Below, in pieces: positions 25,781 through 39,844 of a DNA stretch of 64,000 bases; position 1 is the first letter of the stretch, and every line of letters starts with the position of its first letter. The notes beneath the pieces are model-generated. The model saw only the letters and a list, made by a program, of their open reading frames with translations, was not told the origin of the DNA and searched no databases. The stretch comes from Tyto alba (taxonomy: Eukaryota > Chordata > Aves > Strigiformes > Tytonidae): contig NW_024881296.1 in the NCBI RefSeq assembly GCF_018691265.1, positions 11,811,427-11,875,426 of the forward strand, read 5' to 3'. The position numbers and the translations under genes were made by a program.

Positions 25781-28700
25781 AATAAAAGACTGCTGTTCTT
25801 TTTTGCTAATAAAACTTAGCAAGGTCGTACCATTTTCCCTGTTATTAGAATATATATCACTGACCATCCACATCTGTGAAGTCATTTGAATGATCATCCG
25901 TTAAGTCCCTTACAGACGTGCTCATAGCCAAAACATCTTCTCTTCTGCTATTAAAAAGATTAGAAGTTTCAAAATGAATTTCTGGTATTTCAACTTGTGT
26001 CTCTCGTGACACCAAAACTTAGTTATAGTAGGGCAGTTGCTGTGGTACTAAGACTGCGCACTTAGTCCTGAACACTTGAACCGACATGCAGAGCCAGAAA
26101 TTGCAATCTCATGTACGAAATTACCCTTATAAATGATCAGAGATGCAAGAACTTTAATTTCTCTGCCCAAGTAGCTTCATTTCCTGAATGTTATATTAAA
26201 GAAAGCCTGTCGAGTCCTGTTTCTTTATTTGCAGCTCTTTGATCCTTGACAGTCAACTGAAAACTATCAAAATCTAAACTGCTTTTAAATGTCTCACAGG
26301 TATATTTACAAGTACCGTCTCAGTTTTATTCCTTCTTTACTAAACAAGTGATACTGTCTGGAAAAGACATATGGTCCTGTCCTGCCTTTGCCACTGCAGA
26401 ACTGGAAACATTTTGTGGGGTTTTTTCTTGATTTTTTTCAGAATACATGTCCTTCCTAAATGGAATCACAATTCACCTTTTTCTCATTGGATCTATGTTT
26501 ATTCTCTGACACCACAATGATCTCTAATGTGACAGCTTACTTTGAAGGATATCAATGGAAACAGACTCCTAAGAATCAGTCTCCTCTTCCTGAAAATCTA
26601 CTAAGGAATGACAAATTATAAAATATTTTATACCTCTCAAACGAGGAGTACCACAGGTTCTTAAAGCAGAGAGAAATATTACGGCTACACTTAAAAAAAA
26701 AATAATGAGGCTTGCATTAGTTCTAGTGCAGTTGATAAAGGAATTTCACTATTTCTCAGATAACCAAATTATTATCAAAAGACTATATAATTTTACAAAT
26801 AAAAAGTTACTTTTTCTTCAACAATTGTGACCAAAATGTGTATCTGTACTGTAAACATATACAAGCCCTGTTCTTTGACAGTGGCAACTATTTTCTTCCT
26901 GAAGGACATATTCATACCCTGCAATCTTTTATTTCTGGCACACAACTATGTAAAACAAGTACAGTCGATGCTATCTGTTTTCTTTTAACTGTAGAATACT
27001 GGCATTAGGTAACGGGGAAAGACTAGGAGAGGACAACAGGAAGGGAATATACCTGTGGACCACCTAGGTGGAAGCCCTGCATACCCCTATAACAGCACAG
27101 TGCTTGGTGAAGGTACACATAAACTTCCAGGTGGGTGCCACAAACCAGAAATCAGTGACAGTCCAGAAAAGTAACTCTAGCTCCAACCTAGGAATCTCAT
27201 GATGTTTTTTTTCCTGTGGCCCACCATCTATTTGATCTTTGCATGGACAGGGGCATTTTCCTGGATCTGCCAGATACCAACACAGTCGGTTTCACGTCCT
27301 ATATCAAAGGGCAGGCCCTATCAATGTGAGATGAAAGAGCCTTTTCAACAGAGGATGGGAAGGACTACTTTGATCTCAGAAACATAAGGTTTGCGGGGAA
27401 AACACAGCAACAGGTATGCTTATTTTCTGATTAAGAATAATTCTGAAATCGCCTTGGGAAATAATTATATATGGATCCATAAGGACACCTTCACTGGAAA
27501 GAATGCCATGCAAGGAGAAAATCCACTTTCCCCTGCCTTAGCTAATTCCTTGTTTTCCTGTTGGAAGCAAATGCAATCTGTTTTTTGCAAAAAGATGGAA
27601 TAGCGAGCAGGACTCTATGCTTCAAGCAACGGTCCAAAAAGCATTCGGAGAACCAAGCTCAAGTTCTTGGTTGGAACTGAATCCAAAATACTGAATTAAA
27701 TAAAAAAGAAAATATTAAGTCAGTTCGGAGGCTAGGTATAGATTCCTGCCAGTGCACGGTTCCTGGGTCAACTGCTTCCTGGCTGGTAGACAGCAACCTC
27801 AGGCCAACCCTGTGTGTTACACAGTACACTGTCCTAGTGTCCTCTACCAGCAGCCAACAAGTACATGAGAAACTGAACCAAAAGGCCTGCAGAAGGGATG
27901 CGTCCATCACAACTGACCTAGATCAAAGAGGAGGATGCGAGGGTATTATTAAAAGAACAGGTGCTGAATGGATTTCTCCACATAACTGCAGAACATCTTG
28001 CTTCTAAAGAAAGGCTAAAAGGTATCTACCTTCACACTTACCATGAACAGGCAAAACATAAGTATATGCTGCCATTTGTCTTGGGATAAACAAGCAGGAA
28101 TTCACCATGGTAACAGGATTAAAGTCCAGCTGTAACATTAGGTTCTCATGATCTGCAATTTGTTAAAAGGTTGTAAGTCTTTGGCATCTGGTAATGATTT
28201 CTGTGGCCTGAACTGAAACAAGAAGTGACATTTGCACACTCATTCTCTGACACACGCATGTTAAGGACCCAGTTACTTGATGGTCCTTTCATCAGTCAGA
28301 TGTCCCAGGTATAAAAATAGATACAGTTGTCTCAGGTGAGCAAATATCCAGCCAATGCACTGGGAAGCACTATTGTAGCAGCAAAGAGTATGAAGGGAAA
28401 GTTTGGTTTTTGCAATCGTGTCCGTGTACTGCTTATCTCACCATTTTAAAGAAGAATGTGTGAATTAAGGTGTTGAGTCTTCTTACGTTGTATCAGCAAC
28501 CTGTCTAGGTTGCTTGCCCTAAACCCTTTATCTCTGAAGTAAAAGGGAATGAGTTCTGTGGTTCCCAGGGTTAATGAAGAGTCAATTTCCTTCATGACAG
28601 ATTTGTACAGGGTGGGTGTCCAAAAATACTCATAATGGGAGGTGGAGGAGAGGAGTGGGACTGCTAGAGAACAGAAAGGCAAACTGGATCAAGTAACTTG

Positions 28701-30176
28701 TGGTGTCTAAAACCCAGAATGATCTCTTGCCAAGTTCGACGGAAGACAGCTAACATGTTTCCAAAAGTGAGAGATGGAGAAGCAGATGAAAGCAACTGAA
28801 CGGGGTATTTGCACTCTTTGAAAATGTTTTCAAGACTGCTGACAAGAAGACAATGAGGGGGTAAATGCTGGCAACGACACCTGTAGTCTATGCCAGTGAT
28901 GACAATATCATCCCTTGTGTTCTTGTTGCTGGAACAGATTCTGGGTGTGGAACACAAGAAAAGTGGCCACTGTACCACGCCAAACAGGCAGATCTGCAAC
29001 TTCTAAGTAGCCATAAAAGATTCAAAGCAGGCTAAGAATAATTCTGGAATCCTTAAATGTAGATAACTGCTGAGTGTCCCTGTACTAAACACAAAGGAGA
29101 TTTCAGAAATTGCCAAAGAGGATAGCAACAATCTGCATCTAAGTCTTCCTTGAAATCTATGAGATGGGATTCTGCAAAGGAGACCAGGTATCATTGAGTT
29201 TGTCTTCATAGCTAGAGCAGCTGGTGACTCACCACACAGCTGAAATGAACACTTAACCAACCAAAATTATTTAGGTACTTCAAACCTGCAGTGTGAGGGC
29301 ACAACTCCTCAGATTTCTCTTCACTGCTGAAAGAAGCAAAGAAGATGAAAGCAGATGGATGAAGAGAAAGTCAGCAGCTCCTACGAATACTGATGTTTCC
29401 TTTATAATTGGAGAAAAGGAATGTATCAAAAGATCTTGCTATGACCCAAAATGGTTTCATTAACTCTACATACCATATTAACTTATAACCAACTAATAGC
29501 AGTTTCAAATTCCTTCCTGGGTGCAAACTGGAGGAGACTTCAAATTTGCTTTAAGAGATTTAGACAGACTCTCAAACCTGACCATCACAAAATCCTCATT
29601 TCCAGCCAGCAGTATCCAGAAGGTGATGCGTACCAGTTTCCTTGACATACCGTAATTGTAAGGTTCAGAATGAAAAATGAAAGGCAAACTAAACTTGCTT
29701 GTTGAAATAGGCTCCAGGACCTGTTGCTGCTACTCAGGATTCAGTATTCCTGAAAATAAGACGGTAAAGAGCTATGCTAAATCAGTCCCTCCTCACCTCC
29801 TGTCCCTTCAAACTAAGGCACATTCTTATTCAAAGATGGTATGTAACAGAGACTTTCTGGTGGTGCCGAACTGCTGCAAGAGGTGGGAAATCACTTGAAG
29901 AATCCTTCTTAAAACAAATGGTATGTTTGAAGGGCCTTATAAAGCCCTTTTAGGTTGACTAGAAAGTTGTCTCGGTATCAGGTGCATACTATGCCACTTA
30001 GGAATCTTGAATGCTGACAAGGGTTAATTCAGCATACACAGAACCCTTGGCCTTAAGTAAAAAAATAATGCTGTCTTTCATGTCAATACTGGAGGTGTGT
30101 TTGGCAACCCCAGGGGGAGACAGAACACCATTTCCAAGCACCACAATCAGTACTGTTGACTGAAGCCAGACAGGAC

Positions 30177-30193
30177 AAAAAAAAAAAAAAAAA
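30177..30193. repeat. poly-A tract (17 A)
   Basis: Uninterrupted A run in intron 9. No AATAAA lies close upstream on the plus strand, so a processed-pseudogene tail is not supported. Confidence 0.85.
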
Positions 30194-30993
30194 GTTTGGA
30201 GAGTGCTTCCCTTGCTTTTTTTCATTAGGCATCAGTGGCAGACCTCTCAGCACTAATACTGGAGCAGATCATTTGGGTGACATGAGCTTCCACAACAGAT
30301 TCTCAAATGGCCAAACCAGAGTTGCGAGGGGAACCAAAACAAAGTCCTTGTGTCCATCTTTCTACCAACCTTGAGAAGTATAATGTTTGGCACTCCAAGT
30401 GCTAGCTAATGGTAAATACGGGGTGGCATACTCTGAAATGTCACTTCTGCTTACATACTAGGAAACAGATACATTCTGGTGCCCACCTAACCAGTTCTGA
30501 GGTTGATACACTCAACAGTTTTTAGTAGAAATATCTACATCCTCAACTCCCTCTCCCTACAACTGGGGAGTTCAGCTAAAACCCAGCAAACACAGTACCT
30601 TCCTATTCCCCCTTGCCTCCACTGAGGCTATATAAATGTTAGTTGTACAGCTCAGTTAAGCAGGATTATGTTCCAAGTGACAGACAGATGGAAGATTATT
30701 TTTGAAGAAATCATTGGAAGATAAAAACTTTAACAGAGGCAGGCAAACGTGAGAAGAAAAATGCACGTTAGAGGCCTTTTTAAACAGTAAGAAGCACAGC
30801 ATCAATATACGTACAATCCCCACAAAGAGTAGTATCACATACAATTCTAAGTAACAACTGCATAGTATTAATCAGGCAGACCGTCAGTTCTCCACTACAA
30901 TGAACAGTTTTCACCATACAAACATCACAGTCTAAAATTAAATGAAAAATAAACATTTTATACTGTATTAGAAGAATATATACTAAATCATAC

Positions 30994-31122
30994 CTCGGGT
31001 GCCAGGTATTCTGGAGTACCACAGAATGTTTTCATAGTTGCTGCGTCTGTGATTCCTTCTTTGCAAAGTCCAAAATCTGTAATTTTTATGTGTCCATCTT
31101 TATCCAACATTAGATTTTCTAA
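30994..31122 (-). CDS. AKT3: AKT3 coding exon 9 (DFG and T-loop)
   Basis: This 129-bp exon encodes residues 274-316 as whole codons. It begins [20 protein letters not shown] and ends [10 protein letters not shown]. Asn276 and Asp289 (of DFG) bind magnesium. Thr305 in [10 protein letters not shown] is the T-loop residue phosphorylated by PDK1. APE closes the activation segment. The acceptor is ACACACAG then TTAGAA and the donor is GAG then GTATGA. A CR1 element lies about 1 kb upstream of the acceptor, within intron 8. Confidence 0.98.
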
Positions 31123-33611
31123 CTGTGTGTTGGGGAAAAAAATGTTCCCTTAGTATTTCTTAACAGGACAGGCTGATGCATTGCATCAATTTTGTAAAAA
31201 AGATACAGTTTTTGCTTGCAACAGAATGTAATTTGTTTGTAATAATAATAAAAAAAAATCACCAGCATCTATTATATTACAGCATTTAACAGTGCCTACT
31301 GTTATACATTTTAAATAATTATTTAATACTTTAATACAGTTTACAGTAGTAAATCCCAGGTCATTCAAAGTGTGACCTTTCATTCTGAAGTTTTATAAAT
31401 TTAGTGCATCTTCCACAGAATGAAAACAAAATAATTTTCTAAATATTCTCAAGATATAATCAAATAATTCAAGGTTACAATCATGGCTGTCATTTGGTAA
31501 GACTTCATAGGGTTTCCTTTGCTGTAACATGACCTTCACTTATCAAGATGCATTTTACTTACTATACTGTCATGAAAAAGTCTGTATATGAAAATCCTTA
31601 AAGTATCTGCATCCTCCACAACCTTTTCAATAACAGACAAAAGTGGGGGTAGAGAGGCTACTGATAAAAACAAAACCCTGAGGTTAATTCCTCCTTGTAT
31701 ACTTTTAAAGTTCTTGAATTGTGTATGCGTACCTCTGCATGCTTTGCATTGCTTTTTAAATACATGATTCTTACAGTGAAATATAAAAACAGAATATAGT
31801 CTGTTATGAAGTATTTAAAGAACGGGAATAAAAACTACTGCAATATCTAATGTGGACTATCTCAAAATCACAGCTAACATCACTTTCCCAAAAGTCTTTT
31901 ATTAGCAATACTTTAAATACAGACAGAAGTAAAAAACAAGTAAAACATACTTCTGAACAACTTTTTTCAACAGAAAAAGGCACTTTTTTCTAATTATAAG
32001 GTCTGTAGTGAAAATACCAACAAAGAATAATCATAGCCCTGTCTTCCTAAGTCTGCATAAAGCCTGAAATACAATTTAAAGGTATATCATAGAATCATAG
32101 AATGGTTTGGGTTGGAAGGGACCTTAAAGACCATCTAGTTCCAAGCCACCTGATATGGGCAGGGCCCCCTTCCCCCAGCCCAGGGTGCTCCCAGCCCCGT
32201 CCAGCCTGGCCTTGAACCCTTCCAGGGAGGGGGCAGCCACAGCTGCTCTGGGCACCCTGGGCCAGGGTCTCACCACCCTCACAGTAAAGAATTTCTTCCT
32301 CATATCTGATCTAAATCTACCCTCTTTCAGTTTAAAACCATTACCCCTCTCCCTATCACTACACCCCCTGACAGAGAGTCCCTCCCCACCTTCCCTGTGG
32401 GCCCCCTTTAAGCACTGGCAGGCCGCTATAAGGTCTCCCCAGAGCCTTCTCCTTCTCTGGGCTGAACAACCCCAACTCTCTCAGCCTGCCCTCATCAGGG
32501 AGGTGCTCCAGACCCTGTTATATATTTCCTGTTGAGTCTAACAGTGTCATACAGAGAAGATGCAAAGTAGAGGACATCAGCAATGGAAGATTAATGACTT
32601 AATATTCCACTTTCCTTATTATTTAGAATTTAAATCAAAAATCATGACATATCATCCCTTGACCAGACAATTCCAGATTTTTCCAAGATGTCACATCATT
32701 TCACATTGTTACAACAGATTCTGCTACAAACAGGTAACCTGGTATTCTGTATTCTGTCTGCCTCCCTGAGCAGAACTTGCCTAACATTGCCTCCTTCTCA
32801 GTTACTGTACAAAGGAGTCCATTAATGAACTCCACTAGTGTGCATGTATAATGGAAAATAACAATTTCCCATACAAGGAATTAAAGGCTGGTCACAGAAA
32901 TAAAATAGTCTCGTCATTGAATTTAGAGGTTCCTCCCACATAAATCAGAACATGTTCCTGTTGAAAGCAGAGCTTATTTTCCATATAACATGGTCATGCT
33001 GTGTCTCAGAGTACCTGGAGTTTCAGGCAACAAGAGGATACACAACTGTATACACAAGCAAATCTAAGACAAACTACATTCCAGTATTATGAATCTTTCC
33101 CAAGATACAAAAGACAAAATAATTTTTAAATTAAGGCTAAAATTCTCTTCCTATTAAAGTATTCTGAATTGTTTTAAATGTTTTCAAATCATACAAGAAC
33201 ATAAGTCTTTGATGAAATAAACAGAATGTGGTCACATTGCCCCAATTCCCCATTTCCCTTGTTTGAGGACATTGAGAATTATATTTGAGATATGTGTTGA
33301 AATTCAAGTTAAATTATAAGTAATGAGTGGAAAAAGAAAAAAAAGGATCAGAAGTTTAAATCTCCTTCAAGTGCTATTACTAAGGTATGCTGTTTCTTTT
33401 TTTAATCAAGTCAGAGTCAAGTAATGTACACCCATCTATAGATTACTGTATCAAATGTCTTCCTTCAGTACACACAGAACTTTAAACTGAGCACAGATTT
33501 TTTTTTCCCCATTAGCTCTGAATAGTGCAACTTTATAATTACTTTGTGTTTGTCCCAATAGTCTCTGCAAAAACAAAATTTTGATTACTTTTTTTTTTTT
33601 TCTTTTTTTAC
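31123..33611 (-). other. AKT3: AKT3 intron 8
   Basis: This 2.5-kb intron lies between exons 8 and 9. It contains the well-preserved CR1 3' end at 32087-32518 in the same orientation as AKT3. The first bases after the exon 8 donor are A-rich on the transcript strand. The rest is AT-rich with nothing recognised. Confidence 0.92.
32087..32518 (-). mobile_element. CR1 LINE, 5'-truncated 3' end
   Basis: The plus strand begins with the reverse complement of the CR1 terminal repeat (ATCATAGAATCATAGAATGG) and runs through the typical conserved block (GGTTGGAAGGGACCTTAAAG). It continues through the C/T-rich part to GAGGTGCTCCAGACCC. CR1 elements are the main LINEs of birds and other reptiles and usually survive as short 3' fragments, as here. 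The element is in the same orientation as AKT3. It looks fairly well preserved, suggesting a moderately young insertion. The 126-codon plus-strand frame inside it (32155-32535) is antisense to the element and is not a gene. Confidence 0.95.
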
Positions 33612-33734
33612 CTTGAGATCACGGTACACAATCTTCCCAGAATGCAGATAGTCCAGGGCAGAGACAATTTCTGCACCATAGAAGCGTGTGCGGTCCTCTG
33701 AGAACACCCGTTCTCTCGACAAATGGAAAAACAG
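33612..33734 (-). CDS. AKT3: AKT3 coding exon 8 (alpha-D/E, catalytic loop)
   Basis: This 123-bp exon encodes residues 233-273 as whole codons. It begins [16 protein letters not shown] and ends [11 protein letters not shown]. The YRDLK segment is the catalytic loop; Asp271 is the catalytic base and Lys273 contacts the gamma phosphate. AKT kinases carry Tyr in place of His in the usual HRD motif, and that is what is seen. The acceptor is CTGCAG then CTGTTT. The donor is AAG then GTAAAAAAAG, followed on the transcript strand by a long A-rich run (33585-33609), an unusual donor context. Confidence 0.97.
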
Positions 33735-36700
33735 CTGCAGGGTAAACAGCAGGGACAGGATTGTAATAATTACTGATTTAGTGGGGGAAATTAACACAAA
33801 CATAAAACACCTCTCATCACCATATTGTGATGATAGATAGTGTACTCTCAGTGGACACTCAGCACTCTTAGACAGCAGCTGGCTTATCTTTTCCAGGTTT
33901 CCAAAGGGAGAAAGCGAGCTGTTAAATCAGCGTTTTAATCAATATACCAATCTTGTTTAAGGCATTCTGCTTGCTACTCATTTAACCTTCAGTTACCGAA
34001 GAAAGAAAAAAAAAAAAGTATGCAGCAGCAGCAGTCTGTACTTCTCCCTCCACCACTTCTGTGGATTTTTATTTTAAGCCACTGATAAATATCACTAGCA
34101 TCCCCAGATTCTGGTTCCACCTTAAGTTTTTCAGTAATTTAATAACTTTCCTTAGAACTGAAAAAAGTCTAGTTCTTCTGTAGACTTCCACTGAACAGGT
34201 GAACTGGCATTTTACAAAAACAGCACATTCATACTGCTAGCAATATCAGTCACTAGAAACAGCAAACCAACAACTGCTTAGGGCTTATAAAACCAAATCT
34301 ATTTATTTAGTGTATTTCTTTGCTACAATGTAAGCATCTCTTTGGGGTTTTGTCTCTTCTTTAATACAAGTAACAGCACTTTGCAGACACTTTTTAACTT
34401 AAGCCTTTCAGTGAAACATATTAGTCATTAAGTATTTCCAGTAACTTCAGCTGCGATGAAAAAGCATATGGTAAAGTTCTGTAAGGTTGTCAGTATCTTA
34501 TTGGATAAAACATTACCCTCAGAACCTGGAATGACAACTGGAAAAGCAGAATTTGGCCATTTAATTCAAGCACTCTCAAAAATTGTTAGTTTTATTTACT
34601 GTGTTAAAAAAGCTTGGGAAAGTCCTCAAGTAAAGATAAGCAAGTATGTTTCTGTATTCTGCTTAAGACCAAGCGGGCCACCTGCCTTACTCCTTCAAGT
34701 TACAATGTTTCTGGTTTTACTACAAGAGCTAACAATCAACAGAACAGAAATACAGAAAATGGGATCATTTATAACTTAAACATAGACAAGGAAATCCATA
34801 ACAATAATATGGGCTTTTTATTTTCATTGCTAAAATATCAATTTGATGAGAATTCCAAAACGGCAGGGTAGGTATAAAAAAAGGAAACAGAGAAACAATC
34901 AACCAGAAAAAACAATGTGCTTAATCTGTCTTTATCTCATCTGACTTTACACCTGTAGGAAATCTACACTACTCACACGGCACAGAACAGTGTAATAATT
35001 ACTACAGCTATTTTCAGCATGTGGACTTTTCAAAATGTAATTAAAAAGTCAATCCTATAAACTAGAAGTCAACTGCTTTCCTGACAGTTGTACTTCAAAA
35101 AAGGTGTATTACTTTATTCTGAACCTAAACAAACTTCCCACTAAACTGAGCCTTTTGGCAGCATGCATTTGTATAAGCAGAGACTGCTCAGAAAACAGTA
35201 ACTGCAGTCTGATTTAAAGAGAATATTTAAATTTTGTTCATTGTATCTGCATTCCCCTTTCAATTCCTTTTTGAATTTTCAGAACACCCTGTATAAAAAC
35301 AGAATACCTGCGTGACAAGGAGGATCATTATTTTGTAGGTATTTCAATTGCTCCTGCTGTTCGTTTCCCTGTTCAAGCACCAATCCCTGGTGGTGACACC
35401 AGCCCTCCCTGTAGTAACCTGCTTTCTGTACTGACGACTGCTTAATTGACAACGCAAACACGGGACCCATACAGACTAAGCAACTAAGTCCGCCTTCATG
35501 AAGGGCCTCACATATTATAAAACTGGGAAAATAATAAATACATTTCTCAATTCGTGGGGTCTTTTCCACACATTTTTGCAAGATTTAAAAAGAAAACAAG
35601 CACCACTAAGTAGATCTTCATCCAAATAAAGCAAAATACAAAATTTCTGTCATTTATGCATTTATGTCTGTTTGGTGGTCTCCTTCATAAATAATGAGCT
35701 AATGTCACTCATTTTTAAGAGTTTTCAGAATCATTCAAAATAAAGGGCAACTTTCAGATCACTTTTTAATATGTACAAACAGCAAACACATTCCAAAAAT
35801 GTATAATATAACCTCCAGTTAGCTCTACATTCGTATCTGTGCAAAAGGGCCACTGCAATTTTCTGTATGAAAGAGACTAATTCAGCGGCTGAGTAGCAAA
35901 GTCTTAGAAAACTCTAGAACCTCAGGATAGTTGTCAGCAACAGATGTATTAGTTTCTGTAAAAAGTGTCCCAATTTGAATCTGAGAGTTGATAACCTCAC
36001 AAGTTAACATAACAAAAATGTATTTTCTTTAATATTTGTTTCCAACAAAATGTTCTTGGTATTAATTAAAAATACTAACTTCAAAGTAAAATGACCAGCT
36101 AGAAACAGCTAGCAACAGTTCTGTTTACCAAAGACACTAAGTTCCCAGGTCAGTTTATTTTAATGTTCTGTATGACACTACAGTCACTGTTCATAAACAT
36201 TCTTCTTATTATAGCACTTAACAGAGTTGTCATCATACGTGCTAGCTTTGAATGAAGAATGTACAGTTAAATATAGAAATACATGTTAAAGGGAATTCAT
36301 ACACTCAGACATATGCTAAAGAGACTAAAGCAAATTTTAAAATTGTAATAGAAAAAAATAAAATTCAGTGAGATTATAGCATTATTTTCAGCTAATTATT
36401 TAGTTGGTTCACGATTTTGGAAAAATAATCTCACCAGGCTCAATTTACAATTGTCATAACATGAAGATTAGATTTATTAAGTCAGTGAAGGAAAAGAAGG
36501 AATATGATGGAAAGTTATGAAAAAAGCTTCAAACATTTTCACTATTTACTGATTTACAGTTATTAAATATGTGCTATAAAGCCATTGGAATTGCAATAGA
36601 AATAGCTTTGGCACAAAGAAAGACATTTTGCACATAACATTTTTTATGGCATACATGAGGGTGCTATAGTTACAGTGAGGAATGGAGCTATAAATTTCCT

Positions 36701-39700
36701 GGTATGTCTTTATTTAAAAACAGAACAACAATGGTGCCATAGGGCTTTTTCCTAATAAAAACTTTAATGGAAAAATTTTAACAAATAAAATCAAAGATCA
36801 AACATAAAAGTATATTCAACTACAGATCCAAGCAAGCCAAATATATAAAAGACACAACTTATATCAATCAATATGTTAAATTTGCACACATGCTAGTGAC
36901 CTACTTAGCATGTTGAAAGTTGTATGACTGGCCCTTGCAGTTGTACATTGGGTTTGCTCAGCTCTGCAGAGTTAAACACATTTTATATCGGACTGTTGAT
37001 TGGATTCTTGCAAAGCATTTTCAGTAGGAGCCTTGAAATTTTGAATTATTTGTTTATTGTTTCAGAATATATACTGCTTCTAGGCACACTATATACCCTA
37101 AGAAATATAGCACCCTTATCTTGGACTATCATAATTTTAAGCTAAGTAACATTCCCTCATTTACTTACAGTTTACAAAAACAAAACAGGACACAATAGAG
37201 ATAAAAATAACAAAGCTTATAACAATATTAAGTTATTTTTCATTAGGTAGGTTGTATGTAAATCCTCTGTCTTTTTTTCTAGACAGTAATAGCACTTGTT
37301 CAATTACAACAAACCATTTAGTTTTCTCTTGCCTAATGAACTGAAGTGAGAGCTGTGGAAAAAAAAAATGCCAAGCCGAATAGAGAATCAGAATTCTGGA
37401 GTGGAGAAACCATCTGAACAAATTTTAGAGTCTAATTTTATTATACAGATAATTACCAATTAAGTTTGTTACAGAGTATGGAATTTGGAATTATCCTGAA
37501 AGTGCAAAGCAAGAAAGTTAATCAACTTATTAGTCAGCTGAATCAGCGTACTCTGTAGAGTCATGTATGTAATAGATTACATTCCTAAAGCTCTTCAACC
37601 TTTAAAGCAAAATAGGGGAAATAAAAAATGGGAAACATATACTCCAAAAGTATTCTCCAACAATAAAGAGCCATTCTTAGAACATCATTTTTTAAACCAC
37701 AGTTTATACCATTCTGTGTGGCCTGGAAGTTGGGGGAACACTGTGATGTACCACTGACATACTGCAATCACATAGTACTCAAAATTATAGGGGTTACAAA
37801 AGGAAGAGTGAGCAATCAATACTAGCAGGGAAACCATCGATATAGCCTTATACATTTTTTTCAAAATGTTGACAAGGACAGCAAAAAAATGTACAAAAAA
37901 GAAGGGGTTTTCTCTTCTTTAAAAAAGGCCTATGTTTGTCTGTAAGTACTGATAGTTTTACTCATTTAAAAATATTTACATTAATATTCTATATTTTAAA
38001 CCAAAGAAAAGAACTCAGTTTATCATGCAATACTGCAGGTACTTTTTTACCACACACTCATAAAAAAGGCCATTTCAAAGTCTTAATAATGGAATTAAGC
38101 CAGATGAATATTTTTTTCCTAAAATCAAATTTTAATGCCTTAATGATACTTTAATGTAATTCCTTCAGTATCACAAAAGTATTGAGAAGCAATCACAATG
38201 TTAGAAGTATACTTCTAGCTCTATACTGCAACACAGTTTATTATCAATGGATATTGCTAAACATTTCATCCACAGAGTCCAACAGCAACACTAAAAAAAG
38301 AAAAATTTAAGCTTTCAGTCTACAATAAAGATCAAGATTGGGCCCTTACGCAGCAGAAAATTAACTGTAGAAGTTGTCAGTATAAGGAAAACATATTGAA
38401 TATTTCCATCTCAATAATTTGCTTGAAAAATTCCTCTAGTGTTTTGATTTAGTATATTTAGCTACAGAATTACACTTTCTGTTTTACTTTTAAAGGAGGG
38501 CAAAAGATAATTTGATACGGTAATACTTCATACACTGTAAAAAAGCACACACATAGACCAGTAAAACTGATGCATCTATATTTTCATAACAACATGTTCC
38601 CTTATTAACTGAGCCTAACTGATTTGAAGTTACGCGGACAAGGTAAGGCAAAGATAAATTGCTACTATTCTGACAGGATATTCAATTCAACATGGATCTA
38701 GATTTTTAACAGGCAGAGAGGATTCTTGTTTAGAATCATTTTCACAGTTTCTTCTCCTCCAGAATTAAATTCAGTGACTCCTTCCTTGACTGTTTTCCTC
38801 CCTAACCATCGGAAGTGGAACTGAAGACTCCTAGTACCGACTACACTTTTTACTACTGCAGTAGGGCAGAAGCCTAAGTTGTGGCGTTTTCTTGCTTTCA
38901 TTTGGGTGAGAGTCAAGAATACGGATATAAATTGCAAAAGCTCCTTCATTCAGAGGACTGTTCAGGTAATGTGCTCCTGAAAGACATAATCCATGAAAGC
39001 TCCCAAGCAATTGACACAGGCACAACTGTTTAAATAAAAAGAAATCTTTAATCTAAAGGAATTTTAAATAGAAACACATTGAAGGTAGTACAGCTCTGGA
39101 GAGAATCAAAAGCAACGTGGTACTGCTACAGTCAGTTTCCCACTGGAAGGATATAATTAAAAGATGAGTTTTCAACACCTTCAACAGTGAGAAACCATTG
39201 TAAGGAAATGAAACTTCCCTGTAACAGAGAGAGAACAGTAGAGAGAAGCAGCAAACGGTCTGTGTACCGTATAGGAGATGTGCTTACAAATGGCTAAAAT
39301 GCTGGCTAAACTTTGTGCAACTTACTTTCAGTAGTTCAGAATTAACAAGGCTATTTTTACAAATATTAAGTCCTTTGTATTTCTTAGCAGACGGTGACTA
39401 AAGTCTGAAATTCACTGGAAAATTTGGTAAGATTATAGATTTTCCTATTAAAAGGTCTGTTTGTCCAACTTACTATCCAGATCTCGAGTCAGAGAAGCAC
39501 ATAAGCAAATCAAAAGAAAACTGTTTACTCTGAAAGGCCATTATTTCCCACTGTGGCAAATTTACAGTTAGCTTCACTGAATTAGGGAACCATCAGCAAA
39601 GAACATGAACAACACTGACAAACAAGAGCATCATACCCGGAAAAAAGCGAGCCACTCTCAGCAAAGTACATTGCAATCATTCAAATCCCAATAAGCAGAA

Positions 39701-39844
39701 GCAAGCTGCCACCAAGAAACCCATGACACAAGATGCTTGCAGCAGTTGCCACAAAGGTGCACAAACGAACGCAAGATACAAATCTCATCAAAGCACAGTG
39801 CCAGAGTATCTTCAATCTTAGGAAAGGAGCCGAAAACATTCTCT

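Larger units (their letters stand above)
13219..30993 (-). other. AKT3: AKT3 intron 9, the largest complete intron here
   Basis: This 17.8-kb intron separates exons 9 and 10. Most of it is AT-rich with short A or T runs. It contains an A/C-rich low-complexity stretch (20452-20522), a poly-T/poly-G tract (22975-23037), a T run (25764-25780) and an A run (30177-30193). About 27.0-30.6 kb has a more even base composition and many short open frames on both strands, with no protein I recognise. A 62-codon minus-strand frame at 21311-21499 looks somewhat protein-like but has no identified relative. Confidence 0.9.

Noticed and set aside
30000..30225. Possible processed pseudogene with a poly-A tail at 30177-30193
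   Set aside because: No nearby polyadenylation signal, no coding similarity upstream, and no flanking duplication seen.
32155..32535. 126-codon plus-strand open frame
   Set aside because: It lies almost entirely inside the CR1 element and is antisense to it.
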